The notes under the pieces were generated by a model, which was not told the DNA's origin, did no database searches, and was given only the letters and a program-made list of their open reading frames with translations. This document shows, piece after piece, positions 12,201-23,099 of a stretch of DNA of 64,000 nucleotides. How positions within the stretch are numbered: the stretch's first letter is position 1; each line of letters opens with the position of its first letter. The position numbers and the translations under genes were made by a program. The stretch is from Paraspadella gotoi (Eukaryota > Chaetognatha): NCBI GenBank assembly GCA_051294375.1, contig CM119270.1:18397267-18461266 (forward strand), written 5' to 3'.

Positions 12201-14689
12201 CGGGATGAATCGGACAGATTGCCCAGAGATCCAAAGGGCGAAACGCCTTCGGAGAATTGGCGGGAATCGGCAGAGTCGGCGGCGTCGTCGAGGTGATCGA
12301 GATGGAGTCGGGGGAAGTTGCTGCGGTGCGTAGACGAGTCGGGTTTGTCTGGCAGAAAGAAAGTGAGCGTTTTACCGCATTGATCTCATTAACCCCACGG
12401 CCACCCTTATTGGTTTTTTTTTTCAAATCCGCCCTTTTTCAAACAGTTCCCCAATCTTCAAACACTCTTTCTCACAACATCTTTAGCCTTTAAAACATCT
12501 CAGCCCCTTTAAACAACCCGTAACTCACCTGCGTCAAGGCTGTCGACGCTCTGTTCGTCCAGCGAGGGATTTCCATTCCAATCTTTGGACGAAGAGCCGT
12601 CGCCGGCCTCTTTATTGAAGGAGTCTTCTTCTGCGAAGGGAGTGGGCGAGGCGCCGCGGGAACGGAGCGGGGTTGAGGCGCCGCTGCCGGCGCCGTCTTT
12701 GGCCAAATCGCCCGTCGAAGAGTCCTCGATTTCGGAAGCGACGGAGCAAAGCTCGTCTTCGATGAGGCCACTATCCTCCGCCTAACAATGAATCGCATTA
12801 TCTACATTGAACAATATATTTAGTATAACTAATCAACTAATGTAGCAGATTAATTTGTGATTAATAAGTAACACCTGCAAACTTATTCCTCCGGACGACC
12901 CGTTTCGAGAATGCCCGCCCACCGAGGGCGTGGAGATCTGCGGATTGGTGGAGGCAGCGACGTCGAACCGACTTCCGGTGTCGAAGGACGACGTCTGAAT
13001 GCCGCCCTCGACGACGAGAACGTGCAACATTTGCGGCAGAGAGGAGCGGAAGATCTGCTGCAGCAACTCGAGACTCTGAGTCACGACGTTGTGGTCGGGG
13101 AAGTCGACGAAATGCAATGAAACCTCGAGCACTTGCAGCAGGCCGCTTGTGAGCGACCTGGTGAGAAAATGTAATGTTAAACAAAACAAGACGATTGAGT
13201 GAAGAAAAAAAACAAGAACGAACAAACTTTTTCCTTTTCTTACCCGGCGACGGCGTCTTTCGCTGCCGACGCCAGCGACGCTGATTTGACGCCAAAGGAT
13301 CCTCCCTTCAGCGCGTCCTCGCCGCCGGCGTTTCTTTTCTTCTCGCAGGCGACGATTTGCGTCGTCAGATGTCGCAGCGCCAACAAGACACCGAGTAAAC
13401 GAGGAGTTTCCGACGGCGACGGCGCAGAAGGCGCCGCCGGAGAATCCGGCGTCTCTACTTGGCTTTCGAGCCGAGAATGCAGCAAGTGAGCGTTGATGGT
13501 GGGAACGACGAGCGCGAGAAGTGTGCGGAGAAGCCATGAGTAGAAGACAGTCGGTTTGCGCGAAAACTATGGCGCAATCAATCAATCAATCAAACAACTC
13601 ATCTTTATTTTGTCATCGTCATCTCACACCTGACAAATGGCGGTGAGAGAGGTGGCCGCGGTCCGACGAGTCACGGCCGACGTTGACTCCAAATTGGGCA
13701 GGAAAGTCTTGAGCATCCGTTTTATCTCCACTTCGTTGGTGAAGGCGCCGAGAAATGGGAAGATCTTGCCGATGGCGATTCCTGTTTAGGAAAAAAGAAA
13801 GGTTAATCATAAAAAAAATCATGAGAAATAACAAGCGTTACAATTAAATCACCCAAGGTCTCCTGCACAGACTCCTCAGTTCTCGCCGCGATCCGCTGCA
13901 GACAAGGCAAGAGGTTGACGATATAGGGACGACATTTGAGCGGACGGATCAAGTGACACATCTCGGCGAAACGAGAGAGCGCCGCCCGGAGAGACCGCGG
14001 GCGTCCGTTGCGTTTGATCTCTTTGTAAAGCTCAACTTGGAGTCGGCCGAGGTTGGAATCCATCAAATTCTTAAAATAATTTGAGATGGAGGGGAAAGAA
14101 GTAAGGGTGGGGGTTCAAAAAGGTAGTTAGGCCGAAGAAACTGGTTTAAGAGGTAAATCAAATAAATGAATAATAATAATAATAATGAAAAAATAGTTTG
14201 CGGTAAGCATTTCTCAAAACAACAAAATAAATTGTTTTACTACAGAGGTTCCTCAGTTGTTGTGCAGGGCCAAAAAGTTAAAACTAATAAAATTAACTGA
14301 CAAGACTTTTGACCAGAATCTATAATAACAACAACCACAATCAATCTCACCATGATCGTCCGATTGAGACATTCGTCGGCGGCGATTCGAACGTTTGAGT
14401 CAGGATCGTCGCAAAACATGACAAAGGCTTCCATGGAGAGACTGAGAGCCTTTGGGAACTCAGGCGAGTTCCTGATATTCGGACTATTGAGGCTGTCGGC
14501 GATCACTTGGCAATGCTGCACCTTTTCCCGCCGAGACAAACCCGCGCCCTCTTTCCGCTTTCCGGCGGCGACGCCGAGAATGCCGCCAACCACGCCGGAA
14601 GAGGCGCCCCCGGCGCCACCATCGTCTCCAACCGCCTCGGTCAGCTTTAATGCTTCCAACGCCTTGACGAGCTTTTCGATGCTCCCCAT
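1806..14689 (-). CDS. HTT: Huntingtin, complete, 16 coding exons, no polyglutamine tract
   Basis: Full-length huntingtin, a HEAT-repeat scaffold in vesicle transport, selective autophagy and the HTT-HAP40 complex. Exons: 14689-14351, 14069-13853, 13781-13630, 13566-13244, 13157-12875, 12781-12529, 12348-12048, 11078-10650, 10560-10189, 10073-9905, 9748-8910, 8807-8533, 8429-6274, 5731-3492, 3391-3169, 3053-1806. They sum to 9,819 nt (3,272 residues, human about 3,140) and every junction phase fits. The N17 helix [16 protein letters not shown] is followed by a Gly/Ala/Lys-rich linker instead of polyQ and polyP. Landmarks include [20 protein letters not shown] (residue about 117), [16 protein letters not shown] and [15 protein letters not shown] (about 1,400), [14 protein letters not shown] and [13 protein letters not shown] (about 2,450-2,520), and [16 protein letters not shown] and [10 protein letters not shown] near the C terminus. 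Residues about 400-620 form the Ser/Asp-rich disordered loop, the counterpart of the human caspase/calpain region. A Lys/Glu/Asp run lies near residue 1,740. All introns use GT-AG except 5732-6273, which needs a GC donor. The start is set by N17. Confidence 0.96.
5895..6140 (+). mobile_element. tRNA-derived SINE in HTT intron 13
   Basis: A B-box GGGTTCAATCCCC lies at about 5971-5983 within a tRNA-like arm, and an A-box-like TTGGCTTGGACAGCTAAG lies about 45 bp before it. The body continues with GGTCCAAAGCCC, a piece shared with the SINE at 51285-51520. These promoter boxes mark RNA polymerase III retroposons. The ends and target duplication are not resolved. Confidence 0.7.
6182..6230. repeat. 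(GA)n microsatellite in HTT intron 13
   Basis: A GA run interrupted by single AAT and AAA units, next to the SINE 3' side. It lies within the intron and does not reach exon 13. Confidence 0.95.
11250..11590. mobile_element. Palindromic MITE-like element in HTT intron 7
   Basis: The left part (11250-11385) contains ACATAGTACTTACCATAG, then AAAATGTCAAAATTTTAAAA, then TTTGAAAGCAG. The right part (11466-11585) repeats these in reverse complement, ending CATTTTCTATGGTGAGTACT. Arms of about 120 bp flank a short centre, so the whole can fold into one long hairpin. It has no coding capacity. It fits a non-autonomous foldback or MITE that expanded this intron (969 bp, the longest in the gene). The superfamily is unknown. 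Confidence 0.6.
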
Positions 14690-15409
14690 CTTTCACAAGA
14701 TATTGGGGGAGGTCAAAGTTGGATGAAGGTAAAGAGATCAAGCCAGAGGCCGCGCCACATGTTAAGGGGCGACGCCTGATTGTTTTTCTTAACCCCAATG
14801 GCAGGAGCGCTGGACGTGTTCATAAAATTCGGGTGAAAATTGTCTCGCGACCGAACGTCTTCATTTTTCTGTTTCGACGACTAGAAAACGTAATAAAATA
14901 AAATAACAGTAAAAACATAGGCAAAGCACTAACGAGAAAATCGCCGCGGATTGAAAATAATACAACATCCGGTTTAAAGGATTTTCATCCTGGACAATAT
15001 TAATACATAGCTGAAATCAAAAAGTTTATGCGAGTATATCGGTAAAATATTAATACTTAATACTTAGGCTTACGATCATGATTTTATTTGTAATTTTATT
15101 ACGGTTACTCGGAAACCGCGAGAGTTACAATTTCTTTTAAATCCATATGCCATCTGGTTTTATTTATTTTTTATTAAATATTTAAAATTTTCAATCCAAT
15201 GAGCCTTCGACAAGTTGACTTTTTATCTTGAGACCATTTAACCTGCCTAAACTCGCGATGAAACTGGCGCTAAATTTGTTGTTTTGAATATAGAAAATTG
15301 GTAAACAAGGTCAAATTGACTGACAATTTAGTCATCACATTTTTCGACATCATAAAGCAAACTATGTCACTCACACAAATAACCAAACTAAAGCCAAAAT
15401 AAGTTTCAA
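14690..15409. other. DELE1-like to HTT intergenic spacer
   Basis: A 720-bp, mostly AT-rich spacer that must hold the DELE1-like 3' UTR and the HTT promoter/5' UTR. The 200 bp just upstream of the HTT start is richer in GC. AATAAA-type sequences on the minus strand occur near 15159-15170. No other gene was recognised. Confidence 0.5.
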
Positions 15410-17121
15410 TCACCATGTCACCCCCAACCGCTGAGCCTCTTTGAAGTTCTTGTCCGCCACGGCGTCGTCTGCCTTCACTCCACCTAACCCCTCGGCGTAG
15501 GCGTGACCCAAAAGGAACGCCGCCTCTCCGCTGCCCATTTTCGCCGCTCGACGAAGATACTTCACTCCCTTGTGCCCGACGTCGGCGACGACGCCTTCGA
15601 ACCGGCGTCCATCAAAAACGAAGGCGGCGCCGACGTGCAATAGAGCATCGACGACTCCGCCGGAAGCGGCTCGGGTCAAGCGACGGACGCCTTCTGCTAC
15701 GTCGGGCCGATCAACGCCGCGTCCGCGAAGAAGAAAAAAGCCGCAGGCGTAATCGGCTCGAAGATGGCCGGCGTCGGCCGCGCGCTTGAAGAGCTGCAGA
15801 GCGGCGGCGTCGTCTCGTGGGACGCCTTTTCCCGATGAGTAACAGAGGCCGAGATTGAAATGCCCTTTTAGGGAGAGAAAATGGAGTTGTATGGCAACAG
15901 CCGGGTTGCCTGTGATGCCCATTGGGATGGGGCATCTCACTGTTGGCTTTGGGGGCTTCCGACCCTCAGTGACGCCTCCAGTCACTGGCGCGGTTACCCT
16001 AGGACGGTCTCGCTTTGCCAACGCAGAAGGAAGTCGTTAGGACTGTGGATGGAACACTACGCCTGGGATGGTGTGTTCCCCCTCTGAGCCAATGGATTTG
16101 GCTGACGGATGGTGGACGTGAGGCGGTGTGAATATACCGCCACAGTTGATAATTAATCATTGTCGAATCAAATGAAATTAAATTCAAATCCTAATTCTTA
16201 ATAAGATAATAACATTAATTTGAATAAAACCTCGTTACCTGCGGGAGATCCTCGAGTGGCGGCGCACTGAAAAAACCACGCCGCGGCGCCGTAATCTTTG
16301 GTGCCGACGAAGTGATCGGCGACCGCGAGATCGTTGAAGGCGCCGCTGGAGAAGAGAAAGTCTAGATGATGGGGAAGGGTGGAGGGAGGGGGGAGGTTGG
16401 GCGGTGATGGGGGTACGAAACGAGGACGGGAAGCTTTCGGGAGGTTCTGAGAAAAAGGGAGGGAAGGGGACGCCGCGAACGCATTGAGGGGAAAGTCGGA
16501 TAAAGTTTTGGAGGCGGAAAAATGAGGCGAAGGGGAGACGAATTCGACACGGGGTTCCCTTGACGGAAGCCTTTCGGAGGTAACGTCTCCCGAAGCCAGG
16601 GGTGGCGGAAGTCGCTCCGCCAACGGACGCGAGAATGACGGAAGCGTCGGTTGGGTTCCAGATTCGTACCTCGGCGTCGTCGCCGTTGAAAGTTGCCTTC
16701 GAAGCCCGGTGTCGCCCAATCGCTTTTGTGGAAAAACAAAGAGCGGTCCTCCTCTCGCGCCGAACGACCAGGTGGAACACTGGGAGGTTCCGCTAAAGAT
16801 CGGAAATCCGTTGGAGGCGACAACGTCAAAGACTTCCGATTGAGAGCGGTGTTTGACCGATGGATTCAAATCAGATGCTTCCACGGGAAACCCTCTAACG
16901 AAGCATCCAATAAAAGCGTCTTCACCCAGGTCTTGAAATAGGTGAAGATGACGAGATGATGTATCTTCCAGAAGAAAAGCATCGGTGAGGGAGACGACGC
17001 CATCGTCATCTTCAGCCGATGCCGGAGGTACCAATTCCGCGCTTCCACTCGGCGCCGATTCTCGAAAATGGCCGTTACGAGCGTGACGCCAAAAGAGGCG
17101 AAAACGCTCGGCACGCCACAT
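15410..17121 (-). CDS. DELE1: DELE1-like mitochondrial Sel1-repeat protein
   Basis: Two exons, 17121-16239 and 15864-15410, joined in phase 1 (1,338 nt, 445 residues; human DELE1 is about 515). The N terminus MWRAERFRLFWRHARNG is Arg-rich and fits a mitochondrial targeting signal. Residues about 30-265 are low-complexity. The C-terminal third has Sel1/TPR-like repeats: GAFNDLAVADHFVGTKDYGA, GHFNLGLCYSSGKGVPRDD, RADYACGFFLLRGRGVDRP and EAAFLLGHAYAEGLGGVKAD. The first two follow human DELE1 ([38 protein letters not shown]) in order and spacing. In mammals DELE1 reports mitochondrial stress to the kinase HRI and so to the integrated stress response. Other Sel1 proteins are possible, but the combined N terminus and repeat order favour DELE1. 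The 374-bp intron holds a dispersed repeat. Confidence 0.65.
15877..16141 (+). repeat. Dispersed repeat R1 inside DELE1-like intron
   Basis: Contains CGTTAGGACTGTGGATGGAA, ACTACGCCTGGGATGGTGTG, CTCTGAGCCAATGGATTTGG and GGACGTGAGGCGGTGTG...TATACCGCCACA. The same string order recurs at about 60880-61060 (plus) and, inverted, at about 59490-59660. The three copies share no flanks, so this is a mobile or dispersed family of unknown type. An open frame starting MAKRDRPRV runs from it into the Sel1 exon but is an intron read-through. Confidence 0.7.
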
Positions 17122-17691
17122 GGCGGAGGCGGTTAAAACCGAAAAGCACGTTTTTATTCTTTAGTTTTTGAAACGTTTTCTTTCTCAGTCTTATTGTAGT
17201 CTGAAAATAAGGACATAACAAAAGTTAACTAGAACAAACAAATAAAGTAATTATCAAATCGCCTTTTTGAAAGACAATCGACATTAGAGTGGAGCAATCA
17301 AGAACAAAAAAATTATTTGAATGATTGAACAAGGATATTTAGATGTGAGATAGTACGATTAACTAGTACAAAAAATATTTTGTTCATATTGTCTCGGGAT
17401 CAGAATAATAAAATATAATATATTTGTAATAATATTCTTATAAAATAGTAAATTTTAAAAATAATTTTTTTAAACTTTTAATAAAGATTCAGATTCTTCA
17501 TAAAAATTTGAACCAAAAATATAAAACATGTTATCAAAAAAGATGAAAATTCATGACTTTTTTATTCTCTGTAGTAAAAACTTATATATGTTAAAACGTC
17601 ATTTTTTGCGATCCAAACATTAAAATATCATATAACATGAAAGTTAAATAAAAAAAAATATTTTAAATTTTTTTGATTTTATAAGGATATT
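17122..17691. other. AT-rich spacer upstream of DELE1-like gene
   Basis: Very AT-rich sequence with no conserved frame. It should hold the DELE1-like promoter in its left part and the ABCC 3' flank further right. I see no specific element. Confidence 0.4.
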
Positions 17692-17921
17692 ATTTAGAGA
17701 AAAAAACAAAGTTTTTATTAGTTTTTAACGAAATTTGTTTTTTTATTGATAAACAGACATGTTTCGGCTTTAACATTCAAGCCTTCTTCAGCGTTTTCAG
17801 TTTGTGAATTCAAACTGAAAAACGCTGAAGAAGGCTTGAATGCTAAAGCTGAAACATGTCTGTTTATCAATAAAAAACAAATTTCTTTGAAAACTAATAA
17901 AAACTTTGTTTTTTCTCTAAA
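17692..17921. mobile_element. Near-perfect palindromic element with hammerhead-like motif on both arms
   Basis: The two arms of about 110 bp, from TTTAGAGAAAAAAACAAAG on the left to CTTTGTTTTTTCTCTAAA on the right, are almost exact reverse complements around about 17807. Each arm contains CTGAAGAAGGCTTGAATG followed by GAAACATGTCTG (17825-17862 on plus, 17790-17752 on minus). It has no coding content. It belongs with the 18113-18295 and 51750-52250 hairpins. Confidence 0.7.
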
Positions 17922-17958
17922 TCATTTACAACAAAAAAGATAGGATTATCACATAAGG

Positions 17959-17989
<31 letters not shown>

Positions 17990-18035
17990 TGCTAAAATCA
18001 TTTACAACAAAAAAGATAGGATTATCACATAAGGA

Positions 18036-18067
<32 letters not shown>

Positions 18068-18068
18068 G
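17920..18068. repeat. Tandem duplication of a 75-bp unit ending in (ATT)n
   Basis: The unit AATCATTTACAACAAAAAAG...GGATTATCACATAAGGAT followed by (ATT)9-10 and TGCTAAAA occurs twice back to back, at about 17920-17993 and 17995-18068. The copies are nearly identical. Confidence 0.85.
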
Positions 18069-18112
18069 CTAAAAAAATTTTTAAAGGATTTAAATTTTTT
18101 TTAATTATATGT

Positions 18113-18295
18113 CCTTAGAGCAAAATGGTTTTAATTCATAACGAATTTTTATTTTCATAGCTTTGGATGCAAGCCATCTTCAGCGTCTAGAGCCGAAACA
18201 TGTACGTTTTTCTATGAAAATAAAAATTCGTTGTGAATTAAAACCATTTTGCCTCTAAATACATATAACAACGAAAAAAGAAAGGTTATTACCAC
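18113..18295. mobile_element. Second hairpin element of the same family
   Basis: Arms of about 45 bp (GCAAAATGGTTTTAATTCA...TTTTCATAG and its complement) flank a centre containing AGCCGAAACATGT. The tail after 18250 (AACAACGAAAAAAGAAAGG) matches the fragment at 595-760 in ATG2 intron 1, so this is a multi-copy family. Confidence 0.65.
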
Positions 18296-18402
18296 TAATT
18301 ATATGGCCATAACATAAGCAGCAAAAAAATAATGTTCAATCGCTCAATCTTTTCATCAATCCACCCTAATCGACATTCTCATCAGTTTTTCCTCCTCACA
18401 TT

Positions 18403-21400
18403 CTACCCATCCTCCGTCGGCCCCGCCTTCTGAGTGTACAAAGAATGAAAAACCCCTTTGCTCTTTAACAAATTGGCGGGAGTGTCGAACTCGGCAATCC
18501 TGCCCGCCTCCAGCACGAGGATGCGGTCGTAGTCGATGACCGTGTTGAGCCGGTGAGCGATGGTGAGGATCGTGCAGGAGGAGAAGCGAGAGCGGATCGT
18601 CTCCTGAAGCAGAGCATCCGTCTCGTTGTCGATGGCGGCCGTGGCTTCGTCCAGCACCAGGATCTTCGAGTCCCGCAGCAGGGCGCGCGCCAGGCACAGC
18701 AGCTGCCGCTGGCCGAGGGAGAGATTCTCCCCGCCCTCCGTACATCGGTAATCGAGACCGTCGGGAAGGGTCTTGACGAAGCTGCTGAGATGCGCCGCCT
18801 CCAACGCCGCCCAGAGTCGGTCGTCGGCGAATTGTGCGAACGGATCGAGGTTGGATCGGAGCGTGCCGAGGAAGAGGACGGGGTCTTGGGGTATGATGCT
18901 GAGCCTTCCGCGAAGGGTGTGGAGGCCGAGCCCGGCGATATCCACTCCGTCGATAAGGATTCGTCCCCGGGCCAATTCGGTCAGTCGAAAAACGGCGAGG
19001 GTGAGAGAGGATTTCCCGGCGCCCGTGCGACCAACGATGCCGACCTTTTCTCCGCCCAGCACTTTTAACGAGATGCCTTTAAGCACAAGCGGCAGCCCCA
19101 TGCGATACCGCAGAGCAGCATTCTCGAAGACGATATCGCCATTTCGCGGCCAACCCGGTTCAATGCGTTCTTTGGGATTCACCCAATCAGCCTCACGCGG
19201 AGCTTGGGCATATTCGACGATCCTCTCCACGCTGACGATGTTGTTCTCGACCTCGCAGGTCATCCGTACCAACCAGTTAAGGCCCTGAGTGATCTGAATA
19301 GCGGCGGAGACGGTGAGCCCGGTGGTGGCGGGGTCTTGCTTGTCGGCCTTCGCCACGGAGAAGAGCGCCGCCAGTAAGACGACCAGGCTGCCCATCAACT
19401 CGAGACGGAGGGCCAACCAGCGGTTGATCATCATGCCCGCGTAGTAGCAGGCGACGTTGTCGTCGATGCATCGGAAAATCTTGTTGACGAAGAGAGATTC
19501 TTGACCGAAGGCGCGAATGATGGCAGAGCCCTGAAGATAGGCGTAAGTCAAAGTTTAAGTAAATAAGCTTTAACAAACAAAAATCACTAAAACGATAAAA
19601 ATATTTCTGAAAAAAAAATCTGAAAACGATCCTACTTCCATATTTTAGCCATTTTATTAAATTAAAAAAAAAAAGAAATTTGCGCGTCTGATCTCACTCG
19701 TTTTCACAAAAATAAAACAAAGAAGGATCGATATCATTGTTATTGAAAAACCATTACGTAAATATTAGAAATATTTGAAACAAAAGCGGAAAAAAGACAA
19801 AAATTCTCTCTTTCTGATAAACATGACAAATCCGATAAATCCATACTTATGAGGGTAAGGGAAATAAGAAAAAACTATCGACTTAAATCTCATTTGTAAC
19901 AAGTTTAGGCCCATATTCTTAACGATTGTTATTTTAATTAAGGAACACCGCTCATCAGACGAGCTTAATTCTGCACCTGCAACGATTCCCCGTAATGAGA
20001 ATAGATCGGTGAGCGGGAGACGCTCTCGAGTCTCTTCAGTTGACGCGAAGTTCGCAAGTAAAAGAGCTGAATGAGGAAGTAAGCGACGACGAGAAAAGGA
20101 ACGACGGTGAGAAAGAGGACGGCGCCGTAAGAGATGATGACGAAGATGCCGAGGACTCGCGCGAAGGTGAAAAGAAACTCCCGGATGAAATTGGGAAGCG
20201 TGACGTCCACCGTGTCGATGTCTTTGGAGAACCGGTTTAAGATCCTACCTTGGGGGACCAGGTCGAAAAAGTGCATCGGGCATCTGGAGACGAAGAAGGA
20301 AATTCTACTGGTTTTCGGAAGAGAATAGTGAAGAGAATAGTTTTACGCCAAGGGAAGAACAACGCACATAGGTTGGGGCTTTTTGTGATGGAGAAACGCC
20401 AAAATAATATTTTTGTTTGAACTTAAATCAAGTTCTTAAATTAAGTCTTAATTGTGCGATTATCCCGATATAAACCATTTATAACCTGATGACATTTTCC
20501 AGCAGCTGCTCGTGCAGCTTCCTCGCGGCGCGAACGTTGCCGAAGGTAAGGCAAAAAGCTGCGCCGCCCACACAAAAGGCCTCAGTGGAGACGACGGCTG
20601 CGAAGACGCCGGCACGGAATCCGAGATCGTTTGACTCGACGCCGTCGTGATTCGGCGACGAGTAATCCTTCGTCCATTCCTTGACCCAAATTTGACAAAC
20701 GATGTCGCAGACTTGTTGCGCGACGAAGAAAAAGATACCGAAGACGACGAAGGCCGGGCCGACGCCAGCCAGGTAGGCCCGAACCACCTTCATCTGGACG
20801 CGACCAACTTCGGCCTCCTCCATCATGGGCGGTGGTAGCGCCTGAGGCTGGTCGCTTAGATCCGCTTCTGTAGCGGACACGGAAGGATCCATGGACTTGG
20901 GTCGAGCGCTTGATCGGCGTTGGACGAAATTTTGAAAAGATCCCTTCTTTGGAGCAGAGAGATACTGTTGCTGCAGCTCCACCAGATTATCCTCCATTTT
21001 CGATCTCTTGGGCTCCTCGACCGCGACGGGTTTGGCATTAACTAAATCCCACAGCCTTCCCTTGGCGGCGATGAGGTCGGTATAGGTTCCGGCTTCGGCG
21101 ACGGCGCCGTCGACCATTACGTAGACGTAGTCGCATCGGGGCAAATATTCCACGTTGTGTGTCACGAAAATGCGAGTCGCCCACCCGAGCATCCCGTCAG
21201 GGCCAATGGCTTTGTCAAAGATGTGCCGCCCCACGTGGGCGTCGACGGCGCTGAGGGGAGCGTCGAGCAGCACCGTCTGATAACGGGAAAAAACCGCCCG
21301 CGCGAGGGAAACCCGCTGCTTTTGGCCGCCGCTCAACGTGACCCCCTTCTCGCCGATCAAGGTTTGGTCCCCGGAAGGGAGAAGGATTAAGTCGGGTTCT

Positions 21401-23036
21401 AAGGCGCAGCACCAAATGACGGATTCGTAGAAGGTATCGTCGAAGGGCAGGTTGAACAGGATGTTCTTCTGCAAGGTCGTGTTTTGAATCCATGGCTGCT
21501 CGGGCACGTAGGCCACGGGCGAATTCATGGCAACGTGGCCGCCCTCCCGGACGAGCCCGTCGAGAAGGGCGGCGATGAGGGAGGATTTCCCACTTCCCAA
21601 AGGTCCGACGATAGCGACGAGGGAGCCTTTACGAAAGCTCATGTTCAAGTGCTTGAGGGTTAGAGGGCCATCCCTTTAAAGAAAAGGGGGCCGATGGGTA
21701 GGGGAAGAAAAAACAATGGAATTGAAATGTTTCCTTTGCTTAAAAAATTTTAACAAAATAAATTACCACGAAGAATATAAACATGAAAAATGCCTTGAAA
21801 AAAGTTGCGTTCCTCTTCTTTCTTTCTTTAACAAAAAAAAAGTAATCAAATTATAAATGTTCTCACTTCCCTTTAATACAATTTATTAAGATGGACAATT
21901 GGACATTTTACGGACCTGTTCCAGCGAAATGAAGCGTCGACGACTCGAACCTCCTCCTCGCCGCCTTGCGCGATCGTCTTCACGTACGGCTCGATCTCTT
22001 CCGCGCGAAGGAAGCTGTTGAGCCGCTTGATAGAGACGGAGGCCTGGATGAGGTTGTTGATCGTCATCGGCACCTGCGACATCGGCTGCTGAAGGATGCC
22101 GAAGTAGACGAGGGCGACGAAGGCCGTCTCCGCATCGAGACGGTTCCGTTTGGGATCCAGACAGACGTAGGTCAAAAACGTAATCAGCGTCACCAGATTC
22201 GGCAAGCAGACGAAAATGCCGGACGTAACGGCGTTAAGAAGCCCCATCTTCCGGAGAGTCAGCATCTCTTGGGCGCGAATTGCGTTGACCTTGAGCAAAA
22301 AGGGTGGCTCCCATGCGTAGAGCTTGAGCACCTTGACCCCATTGAGCATTTCGTTGATCATCTTGATCCGCTCGTCCTTTAGCGCCATCTGCTTTATCTG
22401 CAACGCCTTTACTTTGCTGATGATGATCCCGTTGATGGGTGCGAGTACGACCATTACGCCCAGGGCAACCAAGCTCGAGGGGCCGAGCACGTCCCAAAGA
22501 AAGTAGGCGACGACGCCGATAAGCAGAGGCGCCGCCCACGTCAGGTGAAAATAATGGTGCATCTCCATGACGCGCGCGCAGTCCACCGCCATGAGGTTGA
22601 CGATTTCGCCGGAAGTCAGTGTCCGGCGCGCCGACGTGCTCAGGCGGAGACTTTTCTCGTAGACGGCGGCGATAAGAGCGGAGCGGGCGTGCATGCCCGC
22701 AATGACGCAGAAGGAGAAGTATTGCTGGAACAAGCAGGACTGTACGGCCACCGCGAGGAAGAGAAGCACCGCGTAAAAGTAACCCTTCCACGCTTCGTAA
22801 CCAGGATGATTCCCCCAGCCGCGCGAACGCCCCTCGGCCAGGCGGATCAATTGGCGGACGATGATCGGCGGGAAAAAGAGGGTGGCGTCTCGAAAGACGC
22901 GCAACACGGCCGCGCTGAGGAAGGGCCGACCGAAAGCGGCCCAAAGGGCAACGAGGAAGTAGCGCTTGTTGAAGTCGTATTCCTCGAAGACGGTAGGCTC
23001 CTCCGCTGTCTTCTTTTTCGCGGATTTTTTCTTCAT
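18403..23036 (-). CDS. ABCC (MRP1-like) ABC transporter, four exons, N terminus uncertain
   Basis: Exons 23036-21916, 21673-20486, 20283-19977 and 19530-18403 join in consistent phases (3,744 nt, 1,247 residues). Order: TMD1 (exon 1; EIVNLMAVDCARVMEMHHYF, LNGVKVLKLYAWE), NBD1 (Walker A GPLGSGKSS, signature LSGGQKQRVSLARAV, Walker B VLLDAPLSAVD), a Ser/Pro linker, TMD2 (GRILNRFSKDIDTVDVTLP, SRQLKRLESVSRSPIYSHY) and NBD2 (Walker A GRTGAGKSS, signature LSLGQRQLL, Walker B LVLDEATAAID). NBD2 keeps the catalytic Glu; NBD1 has Ala there, so only site 2 should hydrolyse ATP, as in MRPs. From family knowledge, such pumps export glutathione, glucuronide and sulfate conjugates across the plasma membrane. 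The chosen Met precedes TMD1 directly, and neither the TMD0 nor the lasso motif is seen. Upstream exons are probably missing, or lie in unrecognised sequence right of 23040. Confidence 0.9.
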
Positions 23037-23099
23037 ATTAGCCTTTGTGGAGTTTTTTTTTTATTATTACAGGAAAGATGATTTTAGGGCACTTTTTAG

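Noticed and set aside
15410-16021. 203-codon single-exon frame starting MAKRDRPRV as the true gene start
   Set aside because: That start lies in the R1 repeat inside an intron. Splicing at 15864 to 16239 gives a continuous Sel1 repeat and a better N terminus.
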